Under the pieces are notes generated by a model. The model ran no database searches. It worked only from the letters and a program-made list of their open reading frames with translations, and was not told the origin of the DNA. This document shows positions 7,904-16,437 of a stretch of DNA of 27,266 nucleotides, piece by piece (within the stretch, counting starts at the first letter, position 1; every line of letters starts with the position of its first letter). The position numbers were made by a program, and so were the translations under genes. The DNA is from JBLHGU01 sp047615875 (lineage in GTDB: Bacteria > Pseudomonadota > Gammaproteobacteria > Arenicellales > CAJQKF01): the NCBI GenBank assembly GCA_047615875.1, contig JBLHGU010000050.1:1-27266 (forward strand), in the 5' to 3' direction.

Positions 7904-8929
7904 ATGAAAAACTTATCACGCACAAAAATGTACAAGATTACCCTGTCTGGAATATTGCTGGTGTTGTTCACATTTAGTCTGTTGTCTGTAGCCTATGTCC
8001 TTTTTACAACCTCAGAAACCAACGCCATCAATAAATCAAATTTGGACAAGATGAATCGGTTCAATCTCTGGCGTTCAGTGCGCAATGCAGAAACAGGACA
8101 CTCAACTATATCCGGCATTGATACCAATGTGTTGATCAACTCGAAAGGAATCACCTGGCGTCAAATCAGAAATAGCGTCATTGCATCCTATGGTGGATAT
8201 CTGATGACTGCAGTACTATTTTTGATTTTCGCCTTTTATGCTTTTCGTGGCCCGGTACAACTTAATCATGGCGTATCCGGCGTGCTTGTCACCCGCTTTA
8301 CACCGTACCAAAGAATCGTTCACTGGTTTGTCGTGATACTTTTCATGTTACTTGGCGCGACAGGTTTAATATTGCTCTATGGTCGGTCTGCTTTGATCCC
8401 CATGTTCGGGCCCACTCAATTTGCTACCCTGGCATCAGCCAGTAAAGAGGCGCACAACCTTTTCGGGCCAATCTTTCTGGTTGCGCTAATTATGCTGTTC
8501 GTAGAATACGTAATACCTAACTTTTTCAAGCGCAGCGACCTAAAATGGCTTGCAAATGGCGGTGGCATGTTTAACAGACATGCCAGTGCAGGAAGATTCA
8601 ACCTGGGCGAGAAAATATGGTTTTGGGTGGTATGCTGTTTGGGTTTGATGCTTTCGGTGACCGGACTTATTCTGGTGCTTTGGAGCATGGGCTGGACCCG
8701 ACCCGAACTTGAACTCGCACACCTTACCCATGCTACGGTAGGGGTAGTTTTTATCGCCGTTTCCTTTGGACATATTTATCTGGCGACAGCTGGAACGGAA
8801 GGGACCCTACGAGGTATGACAACGGGTCAGGTTGACCGGAACTGGGCCAGTTATCATCATGACCAATGGTCAGCGGAACCAGATTCCTCCGAGGCATTTG
8901 ATATCGAAACTGGCCGCGTAAATGACTGA
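7904..8929 (+). CDS. fdhC: formate dehydrogenase gamma-type cytochrome b (orphan)
   Basis: This is a membrane diheme cytochrome b that normally passes electrons from a periplasmic formate dehydrogenase to quinone. The 341 residues have the long FdhC layout: helix 11-34, a periplasmic segment to about 95 with the family text NLWRSVRNAE and GITWRQIRN, then helices near 100-115, 139-160, 186-204, 237-262 and 277-296. Candidate heme histidines are H140 (RIVHW), H184 (KEAHN), H276 (LTHAT) and H290 (GHIYL); the last two have the 14-residue spacing of E. coli FdnI. GRFNLGEKIWFW is also a family hallmark. No formate dehydrogenase alpha or beta subunit is in the window, so its partner may be encoded elsewhere or be the next genes. 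It overlaps the next start by eight bases. No strong ribosome binding site is visible. Confidence 0.88.
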   Translation: MKNLSRTKMYKITLSGILLVLFTFSLLSVAYVLFTTSETNAINKSNLDKMNRFNLWRSVRNAETGHSTISGIDTNVLINSKGITWRQIRNSVIASYGGYLMTAVLFLIFAFYAFRGPVQLNHGVSGVLVTRFTPYQRIVHWFVVILFMLLGATGLILLYGRSALIPMFGPTQFATLASASKEAHNLFGPIFLVALIMLFVEYVIPNFFKRSDLKWLANGGGMFNRHASAGRFNLGEKIWFWVVCCLGLMLSVTGLILVLWSMGWTRPELELAHLTHATVGVVFIAVSFGHIYLATAGTEGTLRGMTTGQVDRNWASYHHDQWSAEPDSSEAFDIETGRVND

Positions 8930-9560
8930 CTTTATCTTGGGGCCTTTATGGACAGCGGCTGTGTGGATTTTCACGGCTGGAGTAATCTGGCGTATTACTA
9001 TCATCTTCTATCAAGGCTTCCGCAAAGATAAGTCAATCGCAAGAAGCTCCGGCGTGACAAGCGGGTTTATGACCATATTCCGTCGCTTCCTGCCTCGATC
9101 AGAATTACTAAAACGCAGTCGCTTTCTCCTTATAGCCGGTTACATGTTTCATCTTGGCTTGCTAACTCTATTGTTCTTCGCGGCACCACACGTCGAGTTC
9201 ATTGAGCAATATCTGCTTGGCTTTAGCTGGACACCGTTGCCACATTGGGCGTTTATCCTTAGCGCAGAACTTGCCTTTGCCGGTCTTATTTTATTATGGT
9301 TACGAAGGCTGACGCATCCGGTAACTCGGTTGCTCTCAAACCTTGATGATTATCTCGCCGCTGCTTTGACCTTTTTGGCGATGCTGACCGGTTGCCTTGC
9401 ATTGCTGGAATCCTTTGAAGGTTTGAGGGTATTACACGTTTTAGGTACTGAGTTACTGATGATCTACTTTCCGTTCAGCAGTCTCACGCATGCCTTCACG
9501 ATATTCATCAGCCGTGGCGCCACGGGTTCTGCTGCTGGCCGTCACGGAGTAACCGTATGA
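8922..9560 (+). CDS. NarI/DsrM-like membrane cytochrome b
   Basis: A 212-residue membrane protein with about five helices (8-30, 68-88, 108-128, 143-164, 172-197). Its four histidines are placed like those that bind the two b hemes in nitrate reductase NarI: H77, H90, H172 and H190, the last pair spaced by 18 as in NarI. Proteins of this kind (NarI, DsrM, HdrE, TmcC) exchange electrons between membrane quinone and a cytoplasmic redox partner. The next gene is an HdrD/DsrK-type iron-sulfur protein, the usual partner of DsrM and HdrE, and the two overlap by an ATGA. No nitrate reductase catalytic subunit is present, so nitrate respiration is unlikely. The exact donor or acceptor is not known. 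Confidence 0.82.
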   Translation: MTDFILGPLWTAAVWIFTAGVIWRITIIFYQGFRKDKSIARSSGVTSGFMTIFRRFLPRSELLKRSRFLLIAGYMFHLGLLTLLFFAAPHVEFIEQYLLGFSWTPLPHWAFILSAELAFAGLILLWLRRLTHPVTRLLSNLDDYLAAALTFLAMLTGCLALLESFEGLRVLHVLGTELLMIYFPFSSLTHAFTIFISRGATGSAAGRHGVTV

Positions 9561-10858
9561 GCCCTATGACACAGTACCAGCCAGAACCCAGCCTTGAGAA
9601 GGGGATAGAAAGACTTCGTGCTCAGGTTGATGGCAAAGTGGCGGCGTATTTTTCCAGTTGCGTTAATTGTGGATTGTGCGCCGAGGCCTGCCATTTCTAC
9701 GTGGAAACCCGGGATCCCCGCTATACACCGATCCATAAGGTTGCACCGTTCAGGAAGTTATGGCGACAGGAATACACTTTCTTTGGTAAGTTAGCCGGAA
9801 AACTGGGTCTTTCGTCTCCGGTTTCTGAAAGTGATTTCGCTGAATGGGAAGACCTGGTTTACGATTCCTGCACTTTGTGTGGGCGCTGCACCATGGTCTG
9901 CCCATCGGGCATCGACATCACCGCCTTGATTCGCAAGCAACGTGAGGGTTTCTCCGCAGCAGGATATGCACCGGATGGATTAAAAAGCGCGACCAAACGC
10001 ACCATTGAAACGGGTAGTCCAATGGGTGTTTCATGGAAATCTCTGCGCGCCCAAATTAAGCATGTTGAAAAAGAAACCAGCTTGACAGTTCCCGTCGATC
10101 AAAAAGGCGTGGAATATCTTGCTTTGCTATCTTCACTTGAGATCATGGGCTTCCCCGAATACATCGGCGCCTTGACCCGAATACTACATCACGCCGGAAT
10201 TTCCTGGACACTTAGCAGCGAGGCCTTTGAGGCCACTAACAGTGGTATCCAGATTGGTGACGCCGAAGTAGCATCAGAGTTATTGCAAAGAATTTTTACT
10301 GTTGCACATAAACTTGAAGTCAGAAATATTATCAGTCCGGAATGCGGTCATGCCTATACGGCTATTCGCTGGGAAAGCGCCAATCTGCTGGGTAAGGAAA
10401 TACCGTTTCGTGTTGTACATATCGTGGAATTGATGGACGAACTGAAAAGCCAGGGTCGACTATCTACTGTGGGAAAAACCGAACGGCATCTTACTTTCCA
10501 CGATCCGTGCAATCTGGTGCGAAAAGGCGGTGTAGTTGATGAGCCACGGCGATTATTGAATTCTGTTGCATCCAATTTTGTTGAACATAAGGACACTGGC
10601 GTCATGAACTGGTGCTGCGGAGGCGGTGGTGGAGTCAGTGCTATTGAACATGCGCAACCATTACGAATTGCTGCATTCCGACGAAAAAAACAGCAGCTCG
10701 AAGATTTACAGGTAAACACCCTGGTTACCGCTTGTGCGAATTGCCGCAACATTCTGGAAGAAGGCATTGAGCATTGTGGCATGGATGTAGAGGTTATTGG
10801 CCTCACCGAGTTAATTGCCGAACACCTTGAGAAACCAGCCGAGACCTCAAGAGACTGA
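9557..10858 (+). CDS. HdrD/DsrK-like iron-sulfur protein
   Basis: A cytoplasmic 433-residue redox protein of the heterodisulfide reductase-related family. Two ferredoxin-type [4Fe-4S] motifs are at C35/C38/C41/C45 and C105/C108/C111/C115. The C-terminal CCG domain is complete: C318 (HDPCN), C353-C354 (NWCCGGG) and C393/C396 (ACANC). In HdrB, HdrD and DsrK this motif binds a special Fe-S cluster that works on disulfides. The first CCG domain has lost its usual cysteines. It reads ALLSSLE and EAFEATN where GC and CCG would be, with only C263 (ECGHAY) left. There is no signal peptide. It overlaps the cytochrome b before it and shares one base with nqrA after it. Likely it takes or gives electrons through the NarI-like subunit; the substrate is unknown. 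GlpC-like or lactate-oxidase-like Fe-S roles are alternatives. Confidence 0.85.
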   Translation: MSPMTQYQPEPSLEKGIERLRAQVDGKVAAYFSSCVNCGLCAEACHFYVETRDPRYTPIHKVAPFRKLWRQEYTFFGKLAGKLGLSSPVSESDFAEWEDLVYDSCTLCGRCTMVCPSGIDITALIRKQREGFSAAGYAPDGLKSATKRTIETGSPMGVSWKSLRAQIKHVEKETSLTVPVDQKGVEYLALLSSLEIMGFPEYIGALTRILHHAGISWTLSSEAFEATNSGIQIGDAEVASELLQRIFTVAHKLEVRNIISPECGHAYTAIRWESANLLGKEIPFRVVHIVELMDELKSQGRLSTVGKTERHLTFHDPCNLVRKGGVVDEPRRLLNSVASNFVEHKDTGVMNWCCGGGGGVSAIEHAQPLRIAAFRRKKQQLEDLQVNTLVTACANCRNILEEGIEHCGMDVEVIGLTELIAEHLEKPAETSRD

Positions 10859-12090
10859 TGGAAAACAAAGCGGTCATGACTATACCGGAACCTACCCCAG
10901 TATCAAGGGTGGCTCTGCTTGGCGAGGATTTTCCAGGCGCGCGTTTCGAAATTCTGGTCCAGCCAGGATCGAACGTGGCCAAGGGTGAAGCTGTACTAAG
11001 GCATCGCAAACACCCTAAGATTGTCTTCCCATCGGCACTCGGTGGGAGAGTTACGGCTATTCAGCGTGGACCACGGCGTTCACTGGTATCGCTGCAGATT
11101 GAGGGAGAAGATGAAACCCGGCCTGCAGAAATCGAAATACCCAGGTCACCGGATGCGGAATCAATCAAGCAGTTACTGCTATCAAGCGGCATGTGGAGCT
11201 CATTGAGAACTCGGCCGTTTGGACACATACCTACTCCAGACCATGAACCTGCTGCACTACTGATAACGGCTATAGACACCTGGCCTTTGGCAGCTGATCC
11301 AGCAGTAATAATCAATGCGTTTGCTGACGACTTTACCTGTGGTATCGAAACTCTTGGAGCAATGCTGGCTTGCCCGATTTATCTGTGCCACAAGCCCAAC
11401 GCGAACTTACCCACTTCGGATACAAAACAGTGCCAGTCCGTGGAATTTTCTGGTCCGCACCCAGCTGGTCTGGTAGGTACTCATATCAACAGGTTATGCC
11501 CGGTTGGTGCTGCCAATCACGAAGCCTGGCATCTCTCCTATCAGGACGTGATTTCCATAGGACACCTTATGCAAAAGGGTATTCCGTGGTTTGAACGAAT
11601 AGTCTCCCTTGCAGGGTCGGCTATTAAGCAACCTCGCCTACTGCGAATACCCCTTGGCGCATCAATCAAGACGATTGTGGATAACGAAAATCTGACCGGT
11701 TCAGTAAACATAATCGCCGGTTCTCCACTGTATGGGAATATTGCCCAGTCCGCCGATTCTTTTCTTGGGCAACACCAATACCAGATTACCGTAAACACCT
11801 GCGAGCAAGAAAAGGAACTGACCTATGAGCTATATAGTGGCAATGGAACCCAAGCCCTTATACCCACCACTAATCTTGACGCCCTGGCTCCGAATGGTAT
11901 TCTAGCCGTGCCAATGCTGCGTGCATTGCTGGTTGGAGACATCGATCGGGCCAGAGAATTGGGTGCACTGGAACTGGTAGAGGAAGACATGGCCCTTCTC
12001 AGTTATGCCTCAACCACGAATGCTGACTACGGTTCCTTATTACGATCTGCACTGAATCAGTATGTAAAAGAGGGCTTAATTATACTGTGA
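10858..12090 (+). CDS. nqrA: Na+-NQR subunit A
   Basis: NqrA is the large peripheral subunit of the Na+-translocating NADH:quinone reductase. Hallmarks seen are VALLGEDF near residue 18, LRTRPFGHIP, ITAIDTWPLAADPAV, the near-invariant GPHPAGLVGTHI and WHLSYQDVI. At 410 residues it is shorter than the roughly 446 of Vibrio NqrA. The usual start (MIKIKKGLDLPIAG-type) is replaced by an unrelated stretch of about 15 residues before VALLG. The ATG overlaps the stop of the HdrD-like gene (TGATG), pointing to coupled translation. No iron-sulfur or flavin site is expected here. The family is certain, but the shortened front is a real divergence or points to a lineage-specific form. Confidence 0.94.
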   Translation: MENKAVMTIPEPTPVSRVALLGEDFPGARFEILVQPGSNVAKGEAVLRHRKHPKIVFPSALGGRVTAIQRGPRRSLVSLQIEGEDETRPAEIEIPRSPDAESIKQLLLSSGMWSSLRTRPFGHIPTPDHEPAALLITAIDTWPLAADPAVIINAFADDFTCGIETLGAMLACPIYLCHKPNANLPTSDTKQCQSVEFSGPHPAGLVGTHINRLCPVGAANHEAWHLSYQDVISIGHLMQKGIPWFERIVSLAGSAIKQPRLLRIPLGASIKTIVDNENLTGSVNIIAGSPLYGNIAQSADSFLGQHQYQITVNTCEQEKELTYELYSGNGTQALIPTTNLDALAPNGILAVPMLRALLVGDIDRARELGALELVEEDMALLSYASTTNADYGSLLRSALNQYVKEGLIIL

Positions 12091-13178
12091 TGGAAACAAC
12101 CAGATCACCTTTGCTCTGCGGTGCGCATAGCGTTCAGCGTATCTCTACGTTGCGCCTGCTTGCAACCGTGCCGGTTCTGATTGCGGCAATCTTTAACACA
12201 GGATCCCAATTTCTACTCGCCCTTGATATTCAAAACGGACAGGGTGTTGGCGATTGGCGCGAGACCATCATCCACAACCTGGGAGTCAGTCCTGTCAGGC
12301 AAGGAATACTTGAAACAGGAACGGCCGGACTGGTCCACCTGTTGCCATTACTTATATTCGCAATTCTCACTGGTGCTTTGTGGGAGCGCACATTTTCGGT
12401 CAAACGCGACCGCCCGTTCGAAACCGGATTTATCTATACCGCGATACTATTTACCCTTTTGATGCATCCAGGCATCTCACTAGTTCACGTTGTGTTTGGC
12501 ATGTCTTTTGCGGTGGTGTTTGGTAGTGGTATTTTCGGAGGAAACGACAAATCTATTGTCACCCCAGCATTGCTAGGTGCGGCGGTGGTGCAGATTTCGT
12601 TTCCTGGCGCATTGACCGACCACCCATTGTGGAGCGGTTTAAGCGGTTATTCCGGCACAACGATTTTTGCCGCCTACCACCAACAAGGGGACACCGCACT
12701 TGCCTGGGCCGATATTGACCGGTGGGGTGCTTTCTTCGGTAGTACTCAGGGATTGATTGGCACTACATCGGTCGCCGCTATTCTTTTGGGCGGACTGGTA
12801 CTTGTATATGCCCGAATTGCGTCACTTCACATCATTTCCGGCATTATTATTGGTGTTGTACTCACATCATTAGTATTTAATCAGTTAGGTGGCGGCATTA
12901 GTGACATGTCCTGGAGCTGGCACTTTCTCCTCGGCGCACTCGCCTTTGGTACCATTTTTATCGCTACCGATCCGGTAGTTTCGTCCTCCACACCGGTTGG
13001 CCGCTGGATCCAGGGACTGCTGACCGGCGTGCTGTTTGTATTTATGCGAGTAGTTAATCCCTCGCATTCCGATGGCGTAATTCAGGTGTTATTACTCATG
13101 TCGATGCTGTCCCCCTTAATCGATCATGGTGTGATATGGATGAACATTCGACGCAGAGTCAAAAGCAGTGTCAGGTAA
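12090..13178 (+). CDS. nqrB: Na+-NQR subunit B
   Basis: A membrane subunit of NQR that takes part in sodium movement and carries a covalently bound FMN in studied enzymes. The ORF has about ten helices and family blocks such as FGGNDKSIVTPALLG, the WHFLLGALAFG region and FIATDPV. The N-terminal cytoplasmic arm is about 50 residues shorter than in Vibrio. The flavin-attachment site, usually DGYSGAT, reads SGYSGTT near residue 190: the Thr is kept, but the Asp is Ser and the Ala is Thr. ApbE recognises this motif, so flavin loading may differ. I chose the ATG at 12090, which overlaps the nqrA stop. A GTG one codon earlier (12087) is possible. Confidence 0.92.
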   Translation: METTRSPLLCGAHSVQRISTLRLLATVPVLIAAIFNTGSQFLLALDIQNGQGVGDWRETIIHNLGVSPVRQGILETGTAGLVHLLPLLIFAILTGALWERTFSVKRDRPFETGFIYTAILFTLLMHPGISLVHVVFGMSFAVVFGSGIFGGNDKSIVTPALLGAAVVQISFPGALTDHPLWSGLSGYSGTTIFAAYHQQGDTALAWADIDRWGAFFGSTQGLIGTTSVAAILLGGLVLVYARIASLHIISGIIIGVVLTSLVFNQLGGGISDMSWSWHFLLGALAFGTIFIATDPVVSSSTPVGRWIQGLLTGVLFVFMRVVNPSHSDGVIQVLLLMSMLSPLIDHGVIWMNIRRRVKSSVR

Positions 13179-13938
13179 ATCCTCCACAGAAAGTCCGCTT
13201 AAGGCATTGCTTACTGCGCTTGGCGTTGCGATGGTCTGCGCGTTACTGGTGTCCGTGGCCGCAGTCACTTTGCGTCCATGGTATGAAGCCAATCTGCAAG
13301 CGGAACGGGTCGCACGGCTTGCATCAATCCTTAATGCGCTGACCGATGTTACTGGCAACGTCTCAAATGAGTCCATTGAAGCGCGGGTGGTAAATCTTGA
13401 TACCGGCGAATATGATTCTGCCATTAATGCATCAACCTACGATGCACGCAAGGCTGCTGGTGATCCCGCTCATAGCTCCGCTCTGCCCGCCAAATTGGAT
13501 AGCGCCGGACTCAAGCGACGTGCTAATCATGCCGTGATATACCTTGTACAGGACAAGCAAGATAAGCTTGCTGTCATGATCCTGCCAGTCAGGGGTGTTG
13601 GGTATCAGTCTGCCTTATATGGTTACCTCGCTCTTGCCGCCGATGCCAACGAGATTCTGGCGCTAAGATTCTATGAACAAGGAGAAACCCCAGGCCTTGG
13701 CAGTCGCATTACAGATCCCGCATGGGAGTCGCTGTGGCGTGGCAAGCAGGCCTATACAGGTAATGGTGACGTCGGCATCGAAGTAGGTGGCCTTGGTCAT
13801 GGAAGCAGTTCCACTCGGGTTGACGGGATCTCGGGGGCCACCAGAACTACTCAGGGTGTTAATGCCCTAATCAGATTCTGGTTGGGAGAACACGGTTTCA
13901 AACCCTTTCTTGATCGTATTCGGCACGCAGAGATATAA
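13168..13938 (+). CDS. nqrC: Na+-NQR subunit C
   Basis: A periplasm-facing flavoprotein subunit of NQR anchored by one N-terminal helix (residues 11-34). The FMN is joined to Thr in the motif DGISGAT; here the Thr is residue 225, the same number as in Vibrio cholerae NqrC. The family text GYQSALYGYLAL, QGETPGLGSRI and the end of the flavin motif are all present, and length (256) is normal. The start is a GTG that overlaps the nqrB stop by 11 bases. The intact motif here contrasts with the altered one in NqrB. The ApbE encoded six genes on from the operon's nqrA is the probable flavin transferase for it. Confidence 0.95.
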   Translation: MSGKSSTESPLKALLTALGVAMVCALLVSVAAVTLRPWYEANLQAERVARLASILNALTDVTGNVSNESIEARVVNLDTGEYDSAINASTYDARKAAGDPAHSSALPAKLDSAGLKRRANHAVIYLVQDKQDKLAVMILPVRGVGYQSALYGYLALAADANEILALRFYEQGETPGLGSRITDPAWESLWRGKQAYTGNGDVGIEVGGLGHGSSSTRVDGISGATRTTQGVNALIRFWLGEHGFKPFLDRIRHAEI

Positions 13939-13941
13939 ATT

Positions 13942-14604
13942 ATGGCTGCACGATTCTGGAACGCCCTGACAACGCCGCTAATCAACGAAAACCCGATCAC
14001 ACTACAGATTCTGGGCATATGTTCAGCCCTGGCGGTTACTACCTCCCTCGACACTGCATTGGTAATGACCGTAGCCGTAACCGCTGTGCTGGCTTTATCC
14101 GGCTTCACCATTAGCCTGATTCGTCGTCAGCTGCCTCGCTCAATCCGCATCATTGTGCAGATTACAATTATCGCCTCACTGGTTATTATCGTTGACCTGT
14201 TATTGAAGGCGTTTTTCTTCGAGCTCGGCAAACGACTTTCAGTATTCGTGGGTCTCATTGTCACTAACTGCATCGTGCTTGGTCGTGCGGAAGGTTATGC
14301 CATGCGCAACGGTCCATTTACCAGCATGCTGGACGGTATTGGCAACGGTCTGGGCTACGGCTTGATCCTCATGATCGTTGGTGCGGTACGCGAGCTGTTT
14401 GGACATGGCAGCCTGTTTGGATTGCAGATTCTGTTGCCCGTCGCCAAGGGTGGCGGGTTTGAACCCCTGCACCTGATGTTACTGCCGCCAAGTGCGTTTT
14501 TTATTATTGCGCTGATCATCTGGTTTATACGGCGTAAGCATCCAGGCCAGGTCGAGGACACGGAATTTAAGGTTCAGACCAGAAACGAGGAGCAACAGTC
14601 ATGA
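13942..14604 (+). CDS. nqrD: Na+-NQR subunit D
   Basis: An integral membrane subunit of NQR with six helices, paired with the homologous NqrE. Together they hold an iron-sulfur cluster inside the membrane between their conserved cysteines. Here these are C27 (GICSAL) and C110 (VTNCIVLGRAEGYA), both in the expected places. Family features NPITLQILG and GYGLILMIVGAVRELFG are clear. The C-terminus has a charged tail ending in EEQQS. It begins three bases after the nqrC stop and overlaps the nqrE start by four bases. Confidence 0.95.
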   Translation: MAARFWNALTTPLINENPITLQILGICSALAVTTSLDTALVMTVAVTAVLALSGFTISLIRRQLPRSIRIIVQITIIASLVIIVDLLLKAFFFELGKRLSVFVGLIVTNCIVLGRAEGYAMRNGPFTSMLDGIGNGLGYGLILMIVGAVRELFGHGSLFGLQILLPVAKGGGFEPLHLMLLPPSAFFIIALIIWFIRRKHPGQVEDTEFKVQTRNEEQQS

Positions 14605-15212
14605 ACGGATTGATGGACCTGTTTCTGCGATCTATATTTGTAGAGAATCTGGCACTGTCATTCTTTCTCGGCATGTGCACGTTTCTGGCAGTCTCAAAAC
14701 GAGTGGAAACGGCTATCGGTGTGGGATTGGCAATGATTGTCGTACAGACGGTTACGGTACCCGTTAACAATCTAATTTATACCCATTTGCTTGCACCAGG
14801 TGCATTAGCCTGGGCTGGTCTTGGGGACATTGACCTGTCCTTTATGAGCCTGATTGCGTTTATTGGTGTAATTGCCGCCATGGTTCAGGTATTGGAAATG
14901 ATACTTGAATTTCATATACCGAAACTACATCGGGCGCTGGGTATTTTCCTGCCATTGATCACGGTTAATTGCGCCATCCTCGGTGGCAGCCTCTTCATGG
15001 TTGAACGATCCTATACATTTACAGAAAGCGCCATTTATGGTTTGGGGTCGGGCATAGGTTGGGCATTCGCCATCGCCATGCTGGCAGCAATTCGTGAACG
15101 ATTAAAATATGCCGACATACCGGATGGTCTACAGGGGCTTGGAATGACCTTTGTACTGACCGGCCTTATGTCACTGGGCTTCATGGGATTCGCAGGGCTC
15201 GGCAATGGTTGA
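14601..15212 (+). CDS. nqrE: Na+-NQR subunit E
   Basis: The six-helix partner of NqrD. The two cluster cysteines are C26 (FFLGMCTFLAVS) and C124 (TVNCAILGG). SIFVENLALSFFLGMC is close to the typical NqrE N-terminus. FMVERSYTF and ERLKYADIPDGLQGLG are also family hallmarks. The ATG at 14601 overlaps the nqrD stop; another ATG four codons later would give MDLFLRS and also fit. The gene overlaps nqrF by eight bases. Confidence 0.95.
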   Translation: MNGLMDLFLRSIFVENLALSFFLGMCTFLAVSKRVETAIGVGLAMIVVQTVTVPVNNLIYTHLLAPGALAWAGLGDIDLSFMSLIAFIGVIAAMVQVLEMILEFHIPKLHRALGIFLPLITVNCAILGGSLFMVERSYTFTESAIYGLGSGIGWAFAIAMLAAIRERLKYADIPDGLQGLGMTFVLTGLMSLGFMGFAGLGNG

Positions 15213-16425
15213 AGTTGTGCTTGGTGTCGTATCATTTGTGGCGATTGTGCTACTACTGTCGCTGATGATATTGGGTGCACGGCGTTTGCTGGTGCCAACA
15301 GGAACGTGCAACGTTGATATCAATCAACAAATTTCTCGCCAGGTTCCAGTTGGCCAACGATTGCTTGAAACCCTGGATAACTCGGATATCCATCTTCCCA
15401 CGGCCTGCGGTGGTGCAGGCACATGTGGTTTGTGCAAAGTGCGAGTTACGAAGGGTGGTGGCGAGCCCCTACCTCAGGAACTAGCTTTGTTGTCTCGTGC
15501 GGAAATTTTCAAGGGTACCCGGCTTGCCTGCCAGGTACCGGTATTACATGCCATGGAGGTGGAGGTGGAGGATGTCTACTTTGGCGTAAAAAACTGGCAG
15601 TGTCACGTCCTCAGCATACGCAATGTCACCACCTTGATCAGCGAAATTCAGTTACAGCTGCCACCAGGTGAGAAAATTGATTGTCGACCGGGAAGTTTTA
15701 TCCAGGTGACTTCTCCTCCCTACCAACTCAGTTTTTCGCAGCTGGATATCGACCCTCGATTCAAGGACATCTGGAACAAGGCAGGTATAAGGTCATTAAA
15801 TGCAGGTTCCACGATAGCCACCACTCGAGCTTATTCGATGGCCAACAAGCCGGGACAAAAAGACATGATAAATCTCAATGTGCGCATCGCATTACCACCT
15901 CCCGGTAGCCGAAACCTACCACCGGGAATCGTATCGAGTTGGCTTTTTTCTCTTCAAGCCGGAGACATGGTGAATGTGTCTGGACCCTATGGCCTGTTCT
16001 TCGTTCAGGATACCGATAAAGAGGCTATATTCATTGGCGGCGGTGTGGGTATGGCACCCCTGTACGCACAGATTCGTGATTTACTTGAAGTACAGAATAG
16101 CAAACGAAAGCTGAGTTTTTGGTACGGAGCGAGATCGGGACGGGAGGTCTACTATAACGACGTATTTGAAAAATTACAGAAAGATTATACCAACTTCAGT
16201 TGGCATCTCGCGTTATCAACACCTGAGCCGGAAGATCACTGGCAAGGTCTAACAGGGTTTATTCACCGACTTGTTCTTGATGAATACTTATCCGATCATT
16301 CTGCACCAGAAGATTGTGAGTACTATCTGTGCGGACCTCCGCTAATGATCAAAGCCGTGCGCAGCATGCTCGACAATCTGGGTGTGGACAGCGAGAGTAT
16401 ATATTTTGATGATTTCGGTAGTTAG
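15205..16425 (+). CDS. nqrF: Na+-NQR subunit F (NADH dehydrogenase subunit)
   Basis: This subunit oxidises NADH and feeds electrons into the pump. From the N-terminus: one membrane helix (about 5-24), a plant-type [2Fe-2S] domain with C68, C74, C77 and C109 (ACGGAGTCGLC and RLACQ), an FAD domain with RAYS at 208-211, and an NADH domain with GGGVGMAPL, WYGARSGREVYY, YLCGPPLM and the ending FDDFG. All sites are offset by two from the Vibrio numbering, so the protein is complete at 406 residues. Thus NADH remains a likely donor in spite of the extra redox genes upstream. It is followed 12 bases later by apbE. Confidence 0.96.
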   Translation: MVEVVLGVVSFVAIVLLLSLMILGARRLLVPTGTCNVDINQQISRQVPVGQRLLETLDNSDIHLPTACGGAGTCGLCKVRVTKGGGEPLPQELALLSRAEIFKGTRLACQVPVLHAMEVEVEDVYFGVKNWQCHVLSIRNVTTLISEIQLQLPPGEKIDCRPGSFIQVTSPPYQLSFSQLDIDPRFKDIWNKAGIRSLNAGSTIATTRAYSMANKPGQKDMINLNVRIALPPPGSRNLPPGIVSSWLFSLQAGDMVNVSGPYGLFFVQDTDKEAIFIGGGVGMAPLYAQIRDLLEVQNSKRKLSFWYGARSGREVYYNDVFEKLQKDYTNFSWHLALSTPEPEDHWQGLTGFIHRLVLDEYLSDHSAPEDCEYYLCGPPLMIKAVRSMLDNLGVDSESIYFDDFGS

Positions 16426-16437
16426 TAAAACACTCTT

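Noticed and set aside
8922..9560. Reading the NarI-like gene as part of a nitrate reductase
   Set aside because: No NarG, NarH or NarJ gene is nearby, and the next gene is an HdrD/DsrK-type protein, which fits a DsrM/HdrE-like partner better.
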